The notes: generated from the letters alone by a model not told the origin. Positions 1 to 8,409 are shown, counted from the first letter of the stretch. The stretch: DNA of 30,127 nucleotides from UBA4207 sp964352405 (GCA_964352405.1 CAYGRY010000031.1:1-30127); one strand, 5' to 3'. Numbers and translations: made by a program.

Positions 1-3000
1 CTTTATATTTTGTACTATAAACATCTACCAATTTATTAATAAAACGATTTTCAATATCAAGACTTCTTTCACGCATCTCATCCATATAAGTGATTTGATT
101 AGCGATACCCATACTATCAATTTTACGAATAAGTCTTTCAAGGTTTCCTTGAAGGAGTAGAGCAGCAGAAGCCAAATACATTGTTTCTGCTCCAGCAACT
201 GATAGCTGTCTTTTTGCCTGATCACCCACACGCGCTGCTGAAGTTAAACCTAAAACCTGATCAACTATATTTTGTTCTTGCTCTACAATTTGAGCAAGTG
301 CATCGTAACGACCCGCCATTGAAATGAGGCGAGGGTAGAGTGCCATCTTTGTTAAATCGGTTGCGTAAAATGCTCTATCAAATAGTTCTAGGCGATTTAG
401 TTTTGCAACAAGTGCTTGCGCATTTCTCTCTTGCAAATATGGAGCAAAAAGCTTCATCGATTCGTCCATGACCCAAGCTAGCTCTGCTTTATCGACAGCA
501 GCAAGATTTCCTATTGTCTGTAGATCAACACCCATTCTCTGTTTTTGTTGATTTAATGTTAAACCCAATGCTTTACCATTGTGGATATGACCTTGAAGCA
601 ACTTAACATCAAAAGCTACACCCATCATATGAGGGTTTAATTGTATTAGAAGCTCCTCATCGTGGACTAAAATTTTTGCATACATATTTAGATGCACACC
701 ACCAAGGACAGTGTTTCCATTTTTATTGGCATCTTTTTCATTTAGGTAACCGGCAGCAAATTTAAGAATAATTTTTTTAAGTTTTCTAGCAATGGTTGAG
801 CTACCAAAATTCAGGCCACCAACTAAGTTAACGGCGCGATCAAGAACTGAAAGATCTCCGTTGGCATTTGCTTTAACTTCTCTTAAATCAAATCTTAAAA
901 GCTCATCTCCTAAGAAGACTTCGTTCGGTGATAATTTAATTTGGTCTTTATACTTACTAACTGCTTCAACAGAAAGTGCCATTTGAGCTGATAGAGATAA
1001 AGTCTTTCTATCAATTGGCCATGTATCACCAAACCATCTTGAAGGATTATACCAAGAACGTTTAGACTTTTTAACATGAGTTAATGTGATATTAACGCCA
1101 AGAACTCCATCTCTTACAACGCTTAAGCCCATATCTCTAACAAGGTAGCTTTCAAATTCTTCATCAGCTTTAAGTTGGTCTTCTACTTCTTTGTTTTGAT
1201 TAGAAGCTGCATCAGACAAGATTTTATTAGTTAGTTTCTCAAAACTCTTTAAATCAATTTCGATTCCAAGATCTCTTGGAGCGCGAGCTTTTGTTTCATC
1301 GATACCAGTAAAGTTTTGACCGTCTTTATATTCATCACGAGAAAATAGTGATCTGACATAGTTTTGTGAACGAGTTCCAAAGCCGAGACTTAAGTCTAGA
1401 AAAGTATTATTTAGTTTTTTGTCGTACACAGCTTCTATATTCCAAACTTGTACATTGTTTTCAGTAGCAACTATCGTCTCTGATACAACACGTGGGTCTA
1501 GCTTAAGCATTAAAAGATCGCTTTCAGGGTCATGCTTAACTAAGTTTTTAAACAGTAACTCAGTTTTACCTGCGACATACTCTCTACCAGCCACTAGGAA
1601 CGGGTTTTTATCAATATCAATCCTTGCAACATCAACCAGAGACTTTAGAATTTGTTCAGGAGTCTCACCAATTCTTGCGCTGGCATAGATAGCAGTTTGA
1701 CCTTGAATATTATGTATTACTCGTTGATGAGCATTTTCGACTTCAACTGCAGGTGCTTCATCAGATGGTTGATCAATCAAAGTTGTGATAAGTGTTTGTG
1801 CCACTGCCATTTTGATATAGTTAGCCAGTTGCGCGCCATGAGAATTCGAATGATCCATCCAAATTCGTTGTGAACCTTCAAATAATGATATTTTATCTAG
1901 GTCAAGTCCAAGCCAGCTATTATCCATCATATGAAGTCTAATAGTAGCTTCAAAAGGAACTCCAGCCCCCCATGTTTTTTCATCGATGCGCATTCGTTCA
2001 TTTGGCCATTTGATATCTTCGCCCTCAAGACCAATGGCCATTAGGACATTAATATCAATATTCATTCTTCCACGAATAACAAGTCCTGGTACTTGGGGTG
2101 CGATAACAAGATGAATATCAGAAAAGAGTTTTTCACCTTCAAAGTCTACATCTCTAAAGAATCGTACGGCCTGATTAAGAGCATCTTGTGAGATTCGCTT
2201 TTCTAAAAAAGGTTTGTCATTTCCAGCAACTCCACCATTTTGAAGACTCATGGTGATTAAGTTTCTGCGTTTGATTTCTGTCATGGCAGATACAACGTGC
2301 TCATACGCTTCTCTTACGAAAAGTGCGTGTGTATTTTCAGGATCTGCTTTAAAGATTGGATTACTTAATGACAGTTCTTCCCTTGCTCTTCTCATAAGAG
2401 TAGGGAAGATATCATTATATTCAGCTTCAAGACGTGGCTCAAGTTGAGTTAGTCTAAAGTCAGCTCTTGTTGATTGAATCATCTCTTTAAATTGAGCTTC
2501 TAACTTAGAGACATCAGATAATGATGAATAAAACTGAGATCGAACTTGTTCTAATGATGAAGCATCATGATCTAGTCTTTCTTTAAGTGCAACAAACCAA
2601 CTTGAATCTGGCTTATTTAAACCAGCTTCAACTCGGAGCATGACTCGATCTTGTGTTCCTTTAAAAACTACAGGACCAACGAACCATAGTCTTAGATCTT
2701 CGATGCCTGCGTAAGCTGAAAGACCAGCCATCTTTTCTAGGTCTAGTTTAAAGCTAACTGTACGTTCTCTAAAGCGTAGATCTTTTCTTTCAATATATCT
2801 TTTGAGTTGAAGAGCAATATTTTCATCTTCATTATCAGCAATTTCTGGTTTGACATCCATGGCCCAATTCATAAAGCTTGTGTTCATCATGATATTGGCA
2901 GCAAAGTTTCCAAGAGCATGAACTGCACCGAGATAACTCATTTCGCCAATCTTTAATTCTAAGAATTCTATTTGAAAATATTTTGTTAGAGCTAACATTC

Positions 3001-3391
3001 GTGCACTTGGTAATTTGAAAGCAGTTCTAAAGTGGTGCATTTGTGGAACTGCAGTAGAGCCAGCAATGTCCTGGAGATCAGAAAGGATATCACTTGGAAT
3101 CTCGATTTCACCCTCAAGTACGACGATGTTTTGCATAGGATCGAATTCAATACGAGGAAGTGATTTAATAGGTGAGCCATCCGCGAGTAAGGCTTGTCGC
3201 ATTTGCTGCTTAATAAGCTCAATTGGAAGATTTAGAGTTACCAGTGATTCTTCAGTAATATCTGGATTTTCATAGACTCTTTCTTGTCTAAGATCTGGGG
3301 TAGATACATCGTATACAACTCTAGCCATGGCCGAATTTGTGCCAATGATTAAAAGAGTAAAGAGGATTAGCCAGTTTTTTACTGTCTTCAT
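1..3391 (-). CDS. Large exported protein of unknown function (C-terminus outside window)
   Basis: Reading from the ATG at 3391 on the minus strand, the frame stays open for 1130 codons and runs off the left edge without a stop. The start is followed by a clear Sec signal peptide: a lysine-containing n-region, a leucine/isoleucine-rich core, and an AMA cleavage site before residue 24. A GGAG Shine-Dalgarno lies about 9 bases upstream. The mature part has no long hydrophobic segment, so it is probably periplasmic or surface-located. It alternates beta-rich stretches with charged helical ones. A helical segment near the visible end is rich in Leu, Glu, Arg and Gln and could be coiled coil. I recognise no catalytic motif and no repeat. 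An elongated lipid- or envelope-binding scaffold is possible, but that is speculation. The gene is preceded by the CLC gene in the same orientation, 109 bp away. Confidence 0.85.
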   Translation of the reverse strand, partial: MKTVKNWLILFTLLIIGTNSAMARVVYDVSTPDLRQERVYENPDITEESLVTLNLPIELIKQQMRQALLADGSPIKSLPRIEFDPMQNIVVLEGEIEIPSDILSDLQDIAGSTAVPQMHHFRTAFKLPSARMLALTKYFQIEFLELKIGEMSYLGAVHALGNFAANIMMNTSFMNWAMDVKPEIADNEDENIALQLKRYIERKDLRFRERTVSFKLDLEKMAGLSAYAGIEDLRLWFVGPVVFKGTQDRVMLRVEAGLNKPDSSWFVALKERLDHDASSLEQVRSQFYSSLSDVSKLEAQFKEMIQSTRADFRLTQLEPRLEAEYNDIFPTLMRRAREELSLSNPIFKADPENTHALFVREAYEHVVSAMTEIKRRNLITMSLQNGGVAGNDKPFLEKRISQDALNQAVRFFRDVDFEGEKLFSDIHLVIAPQVPGLVIRGRMNIDINVLMAIGLEGEDIKWPNERMRIDEKTWGAGVPFEATIRLHMMDNSWLGLDLDKISLFEGSQRIWMDHSNSHGAQLANYIKMAVAQTLITTLIDQPSDEAPAVEVENAHQRVIHNIQGQTAIYASARIGETPEQILKSLVDVARIDIDKNPFLVAGREYVAGKTELLFKNLVKHDPESDLLMLKLDPRVVSETIVATENNVQVWNIEAVYDKKLNNTFLDLSLGFGTRSQNYVRSLFSRDEYKDGQNFTGIDETKARAPRDLGIEIDLKSFEKLTNKILSDAASNQNKEVEDQLKADEEFESYLVRDMGLSVVRDGVLGVNITLTHVKKSKRSWYNPSRWFGDTWPIDRKTLSLSAQMALSVEAVSKYKDQIKLSPNEVFLGDELLRFDLREVKANANGDLSVLDRAVNLVGGLNFGSSTIARKLKKIILKFAAGYLNEKDANKNGNTVLGGVHLNMYAKILVHDEELLIQLNPHMMGVAFDVKLLQGHIHNGKALGLTLNQQKQRMGVDLQTIGNLAAVDKAELAWVMDESMKLFAPYLQERNAQALVAKLNRLELFDRAFYATDLTKMALYPRLISMAGRYDALAQIVEQEQNIVDQVLGLTSAARVGDQAKRQLSVAGAETMYLASAALLLQGNLERLIRKIDSMGIANQITYMDEMRERSLDIENRFINKLVDVYSTKYK

Positions 3392-3420
3392 ATATTTGCT
3401 CCAAAAGCGATTTGAAGCTT

Positions 3421-3434
3421 AAATTTGCAAATTT
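3421..3434. promoter_or_regulatory. Perfect 14-bp palindrome upstream of the large exported protein
   Basis: AAATTTGCAAATTT equals its own reverse complement. It sits 30-43 bases upstream of the start codon at 3391, in the 109-bp gap after the CLC gene. Position and symmetry fit a dimeric regulator's operator, but an AT-rich palindrome of this length can arise by chance. No T-tract follows on either strand, so it is not an obvious terminator. Confidence 0.25.
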
Positions 3435-3500
3435 TAGGCCGATGTTTGTATTGCTATATCAAGGGTTTAGGCTGCTATGGCCGTCTACTCTTTAGTCACC

Positions 3501-4676
3501 CTATCGTTGGTATTTATAGATACTTAGGTTGCCTGAAACAAGATAAGAGATAAAACAGGCGATAAAGGCAAAGGGGAGTATTTGAAGTCCAAAAAGCTCG
3601 CAAGCCATCACTGTGCAAGACAGTGGTGTTTTTGAAGAGCAGCCAAAGAGTGCTGAAAAGCCAACGGCGGCAAATAAAGATGTCGAAACAGCAAAGTAAC
3701 CGGCAAACGAACTTCCAATCGTAGCACCAATAAAGGCCAACGGAGTAAACTCCCCACCTTTAAAACCTGCGCCCAAACTAAACAGCGTGAAGAAGATCTT
3801 TTTGATTGGAACTAACCACGAGAGATTTGTTTCAAATGACTGTTGTATTGTTTGTATACCTAGACCGTTATAAATTGTTGTACCTTCAAGTTTGAAAACG
3901 AGCACTAATAAAGATGAAGCTATAAGCATTTTAAGATAGGAATTCATTTTTATTTGTTCACCTAGTTTCTCTATTAAATGGGAACTCTTAATAAAGACTC
4001 TAGCCGTAATACCCCAAATTAGAGCGCATAAAATTAGGTAATATAGAGTCTGCCATGAAAAATAAATATCAACTTGAGGGTAGTGCGAATGTGAAGCTTT
4101 ACAAAGAAGAGTTACGACATAGGCTACGAAGCTTGCACTCGTCGACTGAACTATTCCCGTGAGTTTAAAACGACCTAGATGCAGAACTTCAAGACCAAAA
4201 ATAGCGCCTGCAAATGGAACACCTAAAGCTGCACTAAAACCCGCTCCCATTCCAGCAATCAGAAAACTTTTTCTTCTAAGTGGATCAATATTAATTTTTT
4301 TACCAATGGCTTCAGCAATACTTCCACCCATTTGAATTGCAGTGCCTTCTCGACCGACACTTGCTCCAAAAAGATGGCTTAAGATTGTCGTTAAAAATAT
4401 TAAAGGCGCCATAATGAGCGGGATATGTTTTTTGGGCGAGTGTATTTCATCAATGATTAAATAATTGCCTAAAGAGGAATGCTCCCCAAAGCGCTTATAG
4501 ATCCAAAGCGTAAATAGTCCACATACGGGTAGCATATAAAGTAAATTAGGATTTTGTTGGAATAAAATGGAGCTTTTGGCTAGTAAGCTTAAAAAGGCAA
4601 AACATAGCAAACCGACTAACAATCCAATGATGGATCCATCTATTATGCCTAATGCTATGCTTTTAAGAACTTTCAT
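3501..4676 (-). CDS. CLC-type anion/proton antiporter, fluoride (CLC-F) subtype
   Basis: A 391-residue integral membrane protein of the CLC superfamily, with about ten hydrophobic segments and no cytoplasmic CBS domains. The anion-pathway signatures are present: GREG at residues 108-111 (E110 at the gating/proton glutamate position), the segment around GVPFAGAIFGLE at 152-163, and FKGGEFTP at 305-312. The first filter region reads GNYLIIDEIH instead of the GSGIP of chloride transporters, and a glutamate (E309) sits in the GGEFTP motif. Both features, plus the late tyrosine in SYLVSG, match what I know of bacterial CLC-F fluoride/proton antiporters, which expel F- that enters as HF. No fluoride riboswitch is visible upstream. 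The start has only a weak ribosome site. Substrate assignment is inferred from motifs. Confidence 0.85.
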   Translation of the reverse strand: MKVLKSIALGIIDGSIIGLLVGLLCFAFLSLLAKSSILFQQNPNLLYMLPVCGLFTLWIYKRFGEHSSLGNYLIIDEIHSPKKHIPLIMAPLIFLTTILSHLFGASVGREGTAIQMGGSIAEAIGKKINIDPLRRKSFLIAGMGAGFSAALGVPFAGAIFGLEVLHLGRFKLTGIVQSTSASFVAYVVTLLCKASHSHYPQVDIYFSWQTLYYLILCALIWGITARVFIKSSHLIEKLGEQIKMNSYLKMLIASSLLVLVFKLEGTTIYNGLGIQTIQQSFETNLSWLVPIKKIFFTLFSLGAGFKGGEFTPLAFIGATIGSSFAGYFAVSTSLFAAVGFSALFGCSSKTPLSCTVMACELFGLQILPFAFIACFISYLVSGNLSIYKYQR

Positions 4677-4810
4677 TGAGTTTAAGTTTAGAATGCTTTT
4701 TCATGAAATGACTAATATTCAATGGTTAACGCTGCGAAGAAATTACATTGCTAGTGTTTTCTCCCTTCTAGGTGCTAAAAAACCTTATCAATATCATTTG
4801 GGGGAACTTG

Positions 4811-5386
4811 ATGAAAAAACTACTAAGTCTAACAATGATTTCATTGCTAAGTGTATCTGCTTTTGCCAACGAAATTGCACTTGATGCCAAAGAAATCGAT
4901 CTAGGTAATATATCAGATTCAGAAAATAATATGGCTGTGATTAAAGAGTTCAGCTTCAAAAGAACTGCTGATACTCCTAAAAAAGTAACTCTTAAATATG
5001 AGCTAAACTTTTTGAAAGACGACTGTACAGAGTATGAAGTTAAAACTGAAGAAATTCCTGAGTTTAAGAAAACTGTTTGTGAAGTTTCAAATGGCGGAGC
5101 TTTTCTTTGTGAAGAAAAAATCTTTAGCGGCTTATTTAATGCAAAAACTGAATGTATTGCTAAAGGTCAAATTCGTGAAACATCAAAAGGTGAGTTAACA
5201 TTAAACTTTTCTAAAGCTGTTAAGCTTGCACCAACTGCTACTGAAACTTTTGGAGTTAATTTAACTCAAAAATCAATGAAAGAAGATAATGCGAGTACTT
5301 TAGGAAGAGTGATTGAATCTCATTCTTTATATAAAGTAAAAAATAGCAGAATTGGAAAAGAGCAGATAATCTTTAAAGCTCTTTAA
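4811..5386 (+). CDS. Small exported protein, unknown function
   Basis: The frame is open from 4772, but the ATG at 4811 is preferred: a GGGGGAA ribosome site lies just upstream and the protein then begins with a textbook signal peptide (MKKLLSLT..., cleavage after SAFA, before NEIALD). The product is 191 residues, about 171 after cleavage. The mature chain is rich in Lys, Glu and Thr, looks mainly beta-strand, and has four cysteines in its middle third (DDC, TVC, FLC, TEC) that could form two disulfides in the periplasm. I do not recognise the family. It is divergent from the CLC gene and tail-to-tail with the photolyase gene, overlapping it by 4 bp. Its terminator lies in the opposing coding sequence. 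Confidence 0.8.
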   Translation: MKKLLSLTMISLLSVSAFANEIALDAKEIDLGNISDSENNMAVIKEFSFKRTADTPKKVTLKYELNFLKDDCTEYEVKTEEIPEFKKTVCEVSNGGAFLCEEKIFSGLFNAKTECIAKGQIRETSKGELTLNFSKAVKLAPTATETFGVNLTQKSMKEDNASTLGRVIESHSLYKVKNSRIGKEQIIFKAL

Positions 5387-6861
5387 TTCGTAACAGATTT
5401 TATAAATTCGTTGGCAAGGCGCTCATTTGAGCGCCTTTTTTCATTGGAGAACTTGGCTAACGTTTTCGTGGCAAAAGCCATACGATATTGCTTTGAAAAG
5501 AAATCTTTGTGTTTATCGATAAATTGCCAATATAGAGCATCTAAGATTTCGTCACTATCGCTTTTGGGCCAGCCCATTTTCTTTATATAGTTTGATCCAC
5601 AAATGTAGGGCTTCGTTGCAAAGATACCACCGTCAGAAAACTGAGACATTCCAAAAACGTTGGGCCCCATGACCCAATCGGAGCTATCACTAAACATTTC
5701 CATAAACCATCTATAAACTTCTTTAGGATCAATATGGCATAGAAGCATTGTATTCCCTAAAACCATAAGTCGTTCAATATGATGGGCATAGGAAAGGCGG
5801 TCAACCTTTTGAATGGCAAAGTCTAGAACGTTTAATCCTGTCGAACCATCATACCAATTTTGATTTAGAGTATTTGTCGCCTTAAAAAAATTGGAGCCTT
5901 GTTGAATATGATCAAAGTTTTGATAAATACCTCTGACAAACTCCCTCCAACCTATGATTTGTCTAATAAAGCCTTCGTGAGAAGCAAGAGTTGTCTTATT
6001 AGAGTCATAGGCTTTTGTGGCAAGGTCAACGACTTCATGAGGAAGAAGAAGACCAATATTAAGCATTGGTGCGATAGTTGAATGAAAAAGCTGATCACCT
6101 CTGGGGCATAGTGCATCTTCGTAGGGGCCAAAACCAGCGTAGCGTAATTCGAGAAAAGTCTTAAGCCAGTCCTTTGCCATTGAACGGGTATAAGGAATCC
6201 AATAGTACTTTAGATCACCTGGATGGTTGGGAAATAGATTATCTATCGTTTGTTTTAATTCTTTGATTGCAGGGTCGCTATCAAAACTCAATGATTTTAT
6301 ATCATTTGGCAGTGCCAGATCTTTAGGAATCTTATTTCTATTTTCTTCATCATAACTCCATCTACCACCAACAGGTGTTCCGTCTTTTTCAAGCAGAAGT
6401 CCTAAATTCTTTCGTTGGTTTTCATAGAACACCTTCATAAAAGGTTTTTTAGTAGAATCTAAGTATGTTTTGAATTCATCTCTAGAAGTGATGAATAAAG
6501 GGGAGTTGTGGATTTTTAGTTTAATGTTTTTAGAAGTACAAAAGGCAATGATATCTTTTTCAAAAAACTTATCTTCAATCTCATAGCAATGTAATATTGT
6601 TATTTTTTTTGAATGGCACCATTGTGTAAGATTTTCAAAAAAGGAAATCTTAGAAATCTTATGATAGTCAACGTGAATATTCTTTAAACTTAGTTCTTCT
6701 TTAAATTTTCTCATACTTAAAAAGAAAAACATGATTTTTATTTTATGATAACGAAAATGAGTCGCTAATCCGTTGTCTTCACTCATGAAAACGGGTGCAT
6801 TAAACCTCGAGTAAAACTCCGGTGGAAATAATTGATTGCCTAATGCGAGCGCGCCTTCCAC
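5383..6861 (-). CDS. Cryptochrome/photolyase family protein resembling FeS-BCP photolyases but lacking the cluster cysteines
   Basis: A 492-residue flavoprotein of the cryptochrome/photolyase superfamily, expected to repair UV-induced pyrimidine lesions with light and FAD. The N-terminal Rossmann-like part starts with ALALGNQLFPP; the helical FAD-binding part contains IIGWREFVRG, YAHHIERLMVLGN and GMSQFSDGG...TKPY. This pattern is that of the prokaryotic FeS-BCP/PhrB/CryB branch. However, the position of the first cluster cysteine reads Val (LNVLD, about residue 345), and the loop that normally carries CxxC and a further Cys, between NYI and LYW near residues 424-444, is shortened and cysteine-free. 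A [4Fe-4S] cluster is therefore unlikely. The GTG start is supported by GGAG five bases upstream. It overlaps the preceding gene by 22 bp and is the last gene of its unit. Lesion type (6-4 or CPD) cannot be read from the sequence. Confidence 0.92.
   Translation of the reverse strand: MEGALALGNQLFPPEFYSRFNAPVFMSEDNGLATHFRYHKIKIMFFFLSMRKFKEELSLKNIHVDYHKISKISFFENLTQWCHSKKITILHCYEIEDKFFEKDIIAFCTSKNIKLKIHNSPLFITSRDEFKTYLDSTKKPFMKVFYENQRKNLGLLLEKDGTPVGGRWSYDEENRNKIPKDLALPNDIKSLSFDSDPAIKELKQTIDNLFPNHPGDLKYYWIPYTRSMAKDWLKTFLELRYAGFGPYEDALCPRGDQLFHSTIAPMLNIGLLLPHEVVDLATKAYDSNKTTLASHEGFIRQIIGWREFVRGIYQNFDHIQQGSNFFKATNTLNQNWYDGSTGLNVLDFAIQKVDRLSYAHHIERLMVLGNTMLLCHIDPKEVYRWFMEMFSDSSDWVMGPNVFGMSQFSDGGIFATKPYICGSNYIKKMGWPKSDSDEILDALYWQFIDKHKDFFSKQYRMAFATKTLAKFSNEKRRSNERLANEFIKSVTN
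5416..5441 (+). terminator. Rho-independent terminator inside the photolyase coding end
   Basis: A perfect 7-bp GC-rich stem (GGCGCTC at 5418-5424, GAGCGCC at 5429-5435) with loop ATTT is followed by six T residues at 5436-5441. Two A-U pairs can extend the stem. It begins about 30 bases after the stop of the small exported protein, so it should end that transcript. On the other strand the same bases encode part of the photolyase C-terminus (around KRRSNERLA). Confidence 0.85.
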
Positions 6862-7223
6862 GTTTTCTCCAAAAGTTTATAAAAAGGAATCCACCAAATA
6901 AAATCATTAAAAACTAGGATGATTCCAAACTCTAAAGGTAAGGTCTTTAAGTAAAGTGCTTGAGCAAAACCTATGGGACCAAAGATCTTACCCAAAAAGC
7001 CTACCAGAACGATTGGCCAGTGGCGTTTATAATCGTAACTTGCAAACCAATAACCTAAACCGTAAACGCCAACAATCATTCCAACACATTGCCATATTTC
7101 AGGATAAATAGGCCTTGTCATCTGTAGCTGATCAAAGACAAAAAACGGGAAGAAAATAATAAAGCTTCCCCATAAAATATTATAAATTGCTGCAAGTTTT
7201 AGTGTTGTTGATTCAGTATTCAA
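6840..7223 (-). CDS. Small membrane protein of the photolyase operon
   Basis: A 127-residue hydrophobic protein with about four predicted membrane segments. Conserved-looking stretches include IWQCVGMIVGVYGLGYW, HWPIVLVGFLGKIFGPIGF and NDFIWWIPF. I recall similar small proteins in other bacteria, with no established function and some doubtful annotations. The start is TTG at 7223, overlapping the stop of the upstream gene (TTGA) and so probably translationally coupled; no in-frame ATG occurs until residue 35, past the first membrane segment. Its 3' end overlaps the photolyase start by 22 bp. The arrangement implies co-expression with the photolyase. A role in membrane or flavin chemistry would be guesswork. 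Confidence 0.8.
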   Translation of the reverse strand: MNTESTTLKLAAIYNILWGSFIIFFPFFVFDQLQMTRPIYPEIWQCVGMIVGVYGLGYWFASYDYKRHWPIVLVGFLGKIFGPIGFAQALYLKTLPLEFGIILVFNDFIWWIPFYKLLEKTWKARSH

Positions 7224-7654
7224 ATTTTTGCTCTTGATATTAAGTAGATGAGGAGGACACTATTTAACGTCCAAGAGATGGTTCTTATCCAATTTGTGAG
7301 GATGAGAGATTCGATTAGTGAAGAGTCAAAAAACTCTGCTATTTTATTATGAATCGGAACACTAATGAAAGCAGTCGCGATAAAGACAACACAGACTAGA
7401 GCGAGGTTTATAATGAGAAGAAATTTATAGTTTAAGAATAAAGGGGAGAATAATAATGTAATGCTACTTAAAAGCTGAGCCATCATTAATGGTGCTACAA
7501 CTAGGGTAATGGACCCAGTATGAAAGGTATGAAATTGTGGCCAGGCTTTCATCTCCACGTAACGAAAACTAGGATAATGAGTGAGCTGGATCAACCAAAT
7601 GATTCCAGTCATCGCAAAGGCTGAAAATAGATTAATTAAAAGCACATAAGACAT
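7220..7654 (-). CDS. Four-helix membrane protein, first gene of the photolyase operon
   Basis: From the ATG at 7654 this gives 144 residues with four hydrophobic segments. The first runs MSYVLLINLFSAFAMTGIIW; later landmarks are LTHYPSFRYV, a VPIHNKIAEF loop and NWIRTISWTLNS near the end. The frame extends to a TTG at 7699, but the extra 15 residues are polar and would fall in the space shared with the divergent flavin reductase gene, so the ATG is preferred even though its ribosome site is weak. The pattern resembles small uncharacterised membrane proteins that carry a conserved NW.RT motif. Its stop overlaps the TTG of the next gene, so the two membrane proteins and the photolyase form one transcription unit. 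Confidence 0.75.
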   Translation of the reverse strand: MSYVLLINLFSAFAMTGIIWLIQLTHYPSFRYVEMKAWPQFHTFHTGSITLVVAPLMMAQLLSSITLLFSPLFLNYKFLLIINLALVCVVFIATAFISVPIHNKIAEFFDSSLIESLILTNWIRTISWTLNSVLLIYLISRAKI

Positions 7655-7692
7655 AATTGGATCATAGATGTAATCACAATTTAGCGTCTCTT

Positions 7693-7721
7693 TTGTCAAA
7701 GTATTGTCTATCGGATATTCT
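7693..7721 (+). promoter_or_regulatory. Sigma-70-like promoter for the flavin reductase gene
   Basis: TTGTCA at 7693-7698 and TATTCT at 7716-7721 are separated by exactly 17 bp, 23 bases before the ATG at 7744. The element lies in the divergent gap upstream of the photolyase operon. Predicted by eye only. Confidence 0.4.
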
Positions 7722-7743
7722 CTTTCTCGTGTTAAAAGAAGAT

Positions 7744-8388
7744 ATGAGTAATTTACATCTTTGGGATTTAGAAACTATTAAGCAAATGGATCAGCGCTAT
7801 CGAGCTCAATTCATTAATTCTTTGCCAGGCTATAAAACTCCATTTTTACTTGGAACACAAAATAGTTCTTCTCAAACAAATTTATCAATTATTTCGTCTG
7901 TAACTCATTTAGCTTCTCATCCACCACTTATGTCTTTAATTATGCGACCAAATTCAGTGCCAAGACATTCGATTGAAAACATAAAAGAAACTGGCGTTTT
8001 TACCTTAAATGCAGTTTCTGCAGATCGATTTAAGGATGCTCATCAAACTTCAGCTCGATATGAGCGAGATGTTTCTGAATTTGATGCCTGTGGATTTACT
8101 GTTCTTTATGAAAAAGACTTTGCAGCCCCATTTGTATCTGAGAGCTCCCTTCAAATTGGGTTATCATTGGCGCAGATCATTCATCTCGATATCAATGGCT
8201 GCGATATGGTTATTGGTAAGATTGAAATGGTTAAAGTTCCATTTAGTGTAGTTGGCGACGATGGAGCAATAAAACTTGAGCAACTTGATCTGTGCTCAGT
8301 CTCAGGCTTGGATTGCTACCATACACAAGCAAAATTAGGTCGTTTATCCTATGCCAAAACCGATAAAAAGCCTTCCGTTATTGACTAA
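7744..8388 (+). CDS. Flavin reductase-like (FMN-binding split barrel) protein
   Basis: A 214-residue protein with the flavin reductase-like fold (DIM6/NTAB type). Typical features are a strand-turn segment SSVTHLASHPPLMSLIMRP followed by RHSIENIKETGVFTLNAV, where the FMN phosphate site forms in this family, and a later strand INGCDMVIGKIEMV. Such proteins bind FMN and reduce flavin, or act as flavoprotein oxidoreductases; the exact substrate is unknown. The frame is open from 7657, but the ATG at 7744 is preferred because it follows a weak AGAAG ribosome site and begins the conserved part. The gene is divergent from the photolyase operon. Supply or redox handling of flavin for the photolyase is a reasonable but untested idea. 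Confidence 0.82.
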   Translation: MSNLHLWDLETIKQMDQRYRAQFINSLPGYKTPFLLGTQNSSSQTNLSIISSVTHLASHPPLMSLIMRPNSVPRHSIENIKETGVFTLNAVSADRFKDAHQTSARYERDVSEFDACGFTVLYEKDFAAPFVSESSLQIGLSLAQIIHLDINGCDMVIGKIEMVKVPFSVVGDDGAIKLEQLDLCSVSGLDCYHTQAKLGRLSYAKTDKKPSVID

Positions 8389-8409
8389 ACCTTCATGTTG
8401 CTTTGCCGC

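Noticed and set aside
792..3275. Several plus- and minus-strand open frames of 60-90 codons across the left end.
   Set aside because: They lie in other frames of the 1130-codon exported-protein gene and have no ribosome sites, signal peptides or family motifs.
4677..4810. Possible fluoride riboswitch before the CLC gene.
   Set aside because: I could not find the conserved bases or pseudoknot-forming segments of the crcB motif on the minus strand.
4567..4884. A 105-codon plus-strand open frame across the CLC start and the next gene.
   Set aside because: It covers parts of two better-supported genes in other frames and has no recognisable content.
7655..7699. TTG at 7699 as the start of the first membrane protein in the photolyase unit.
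   Set aside because: It adds 15 polar residues before the first helix, has no ribosome site, and intrudes on the control region of the divergent gene.
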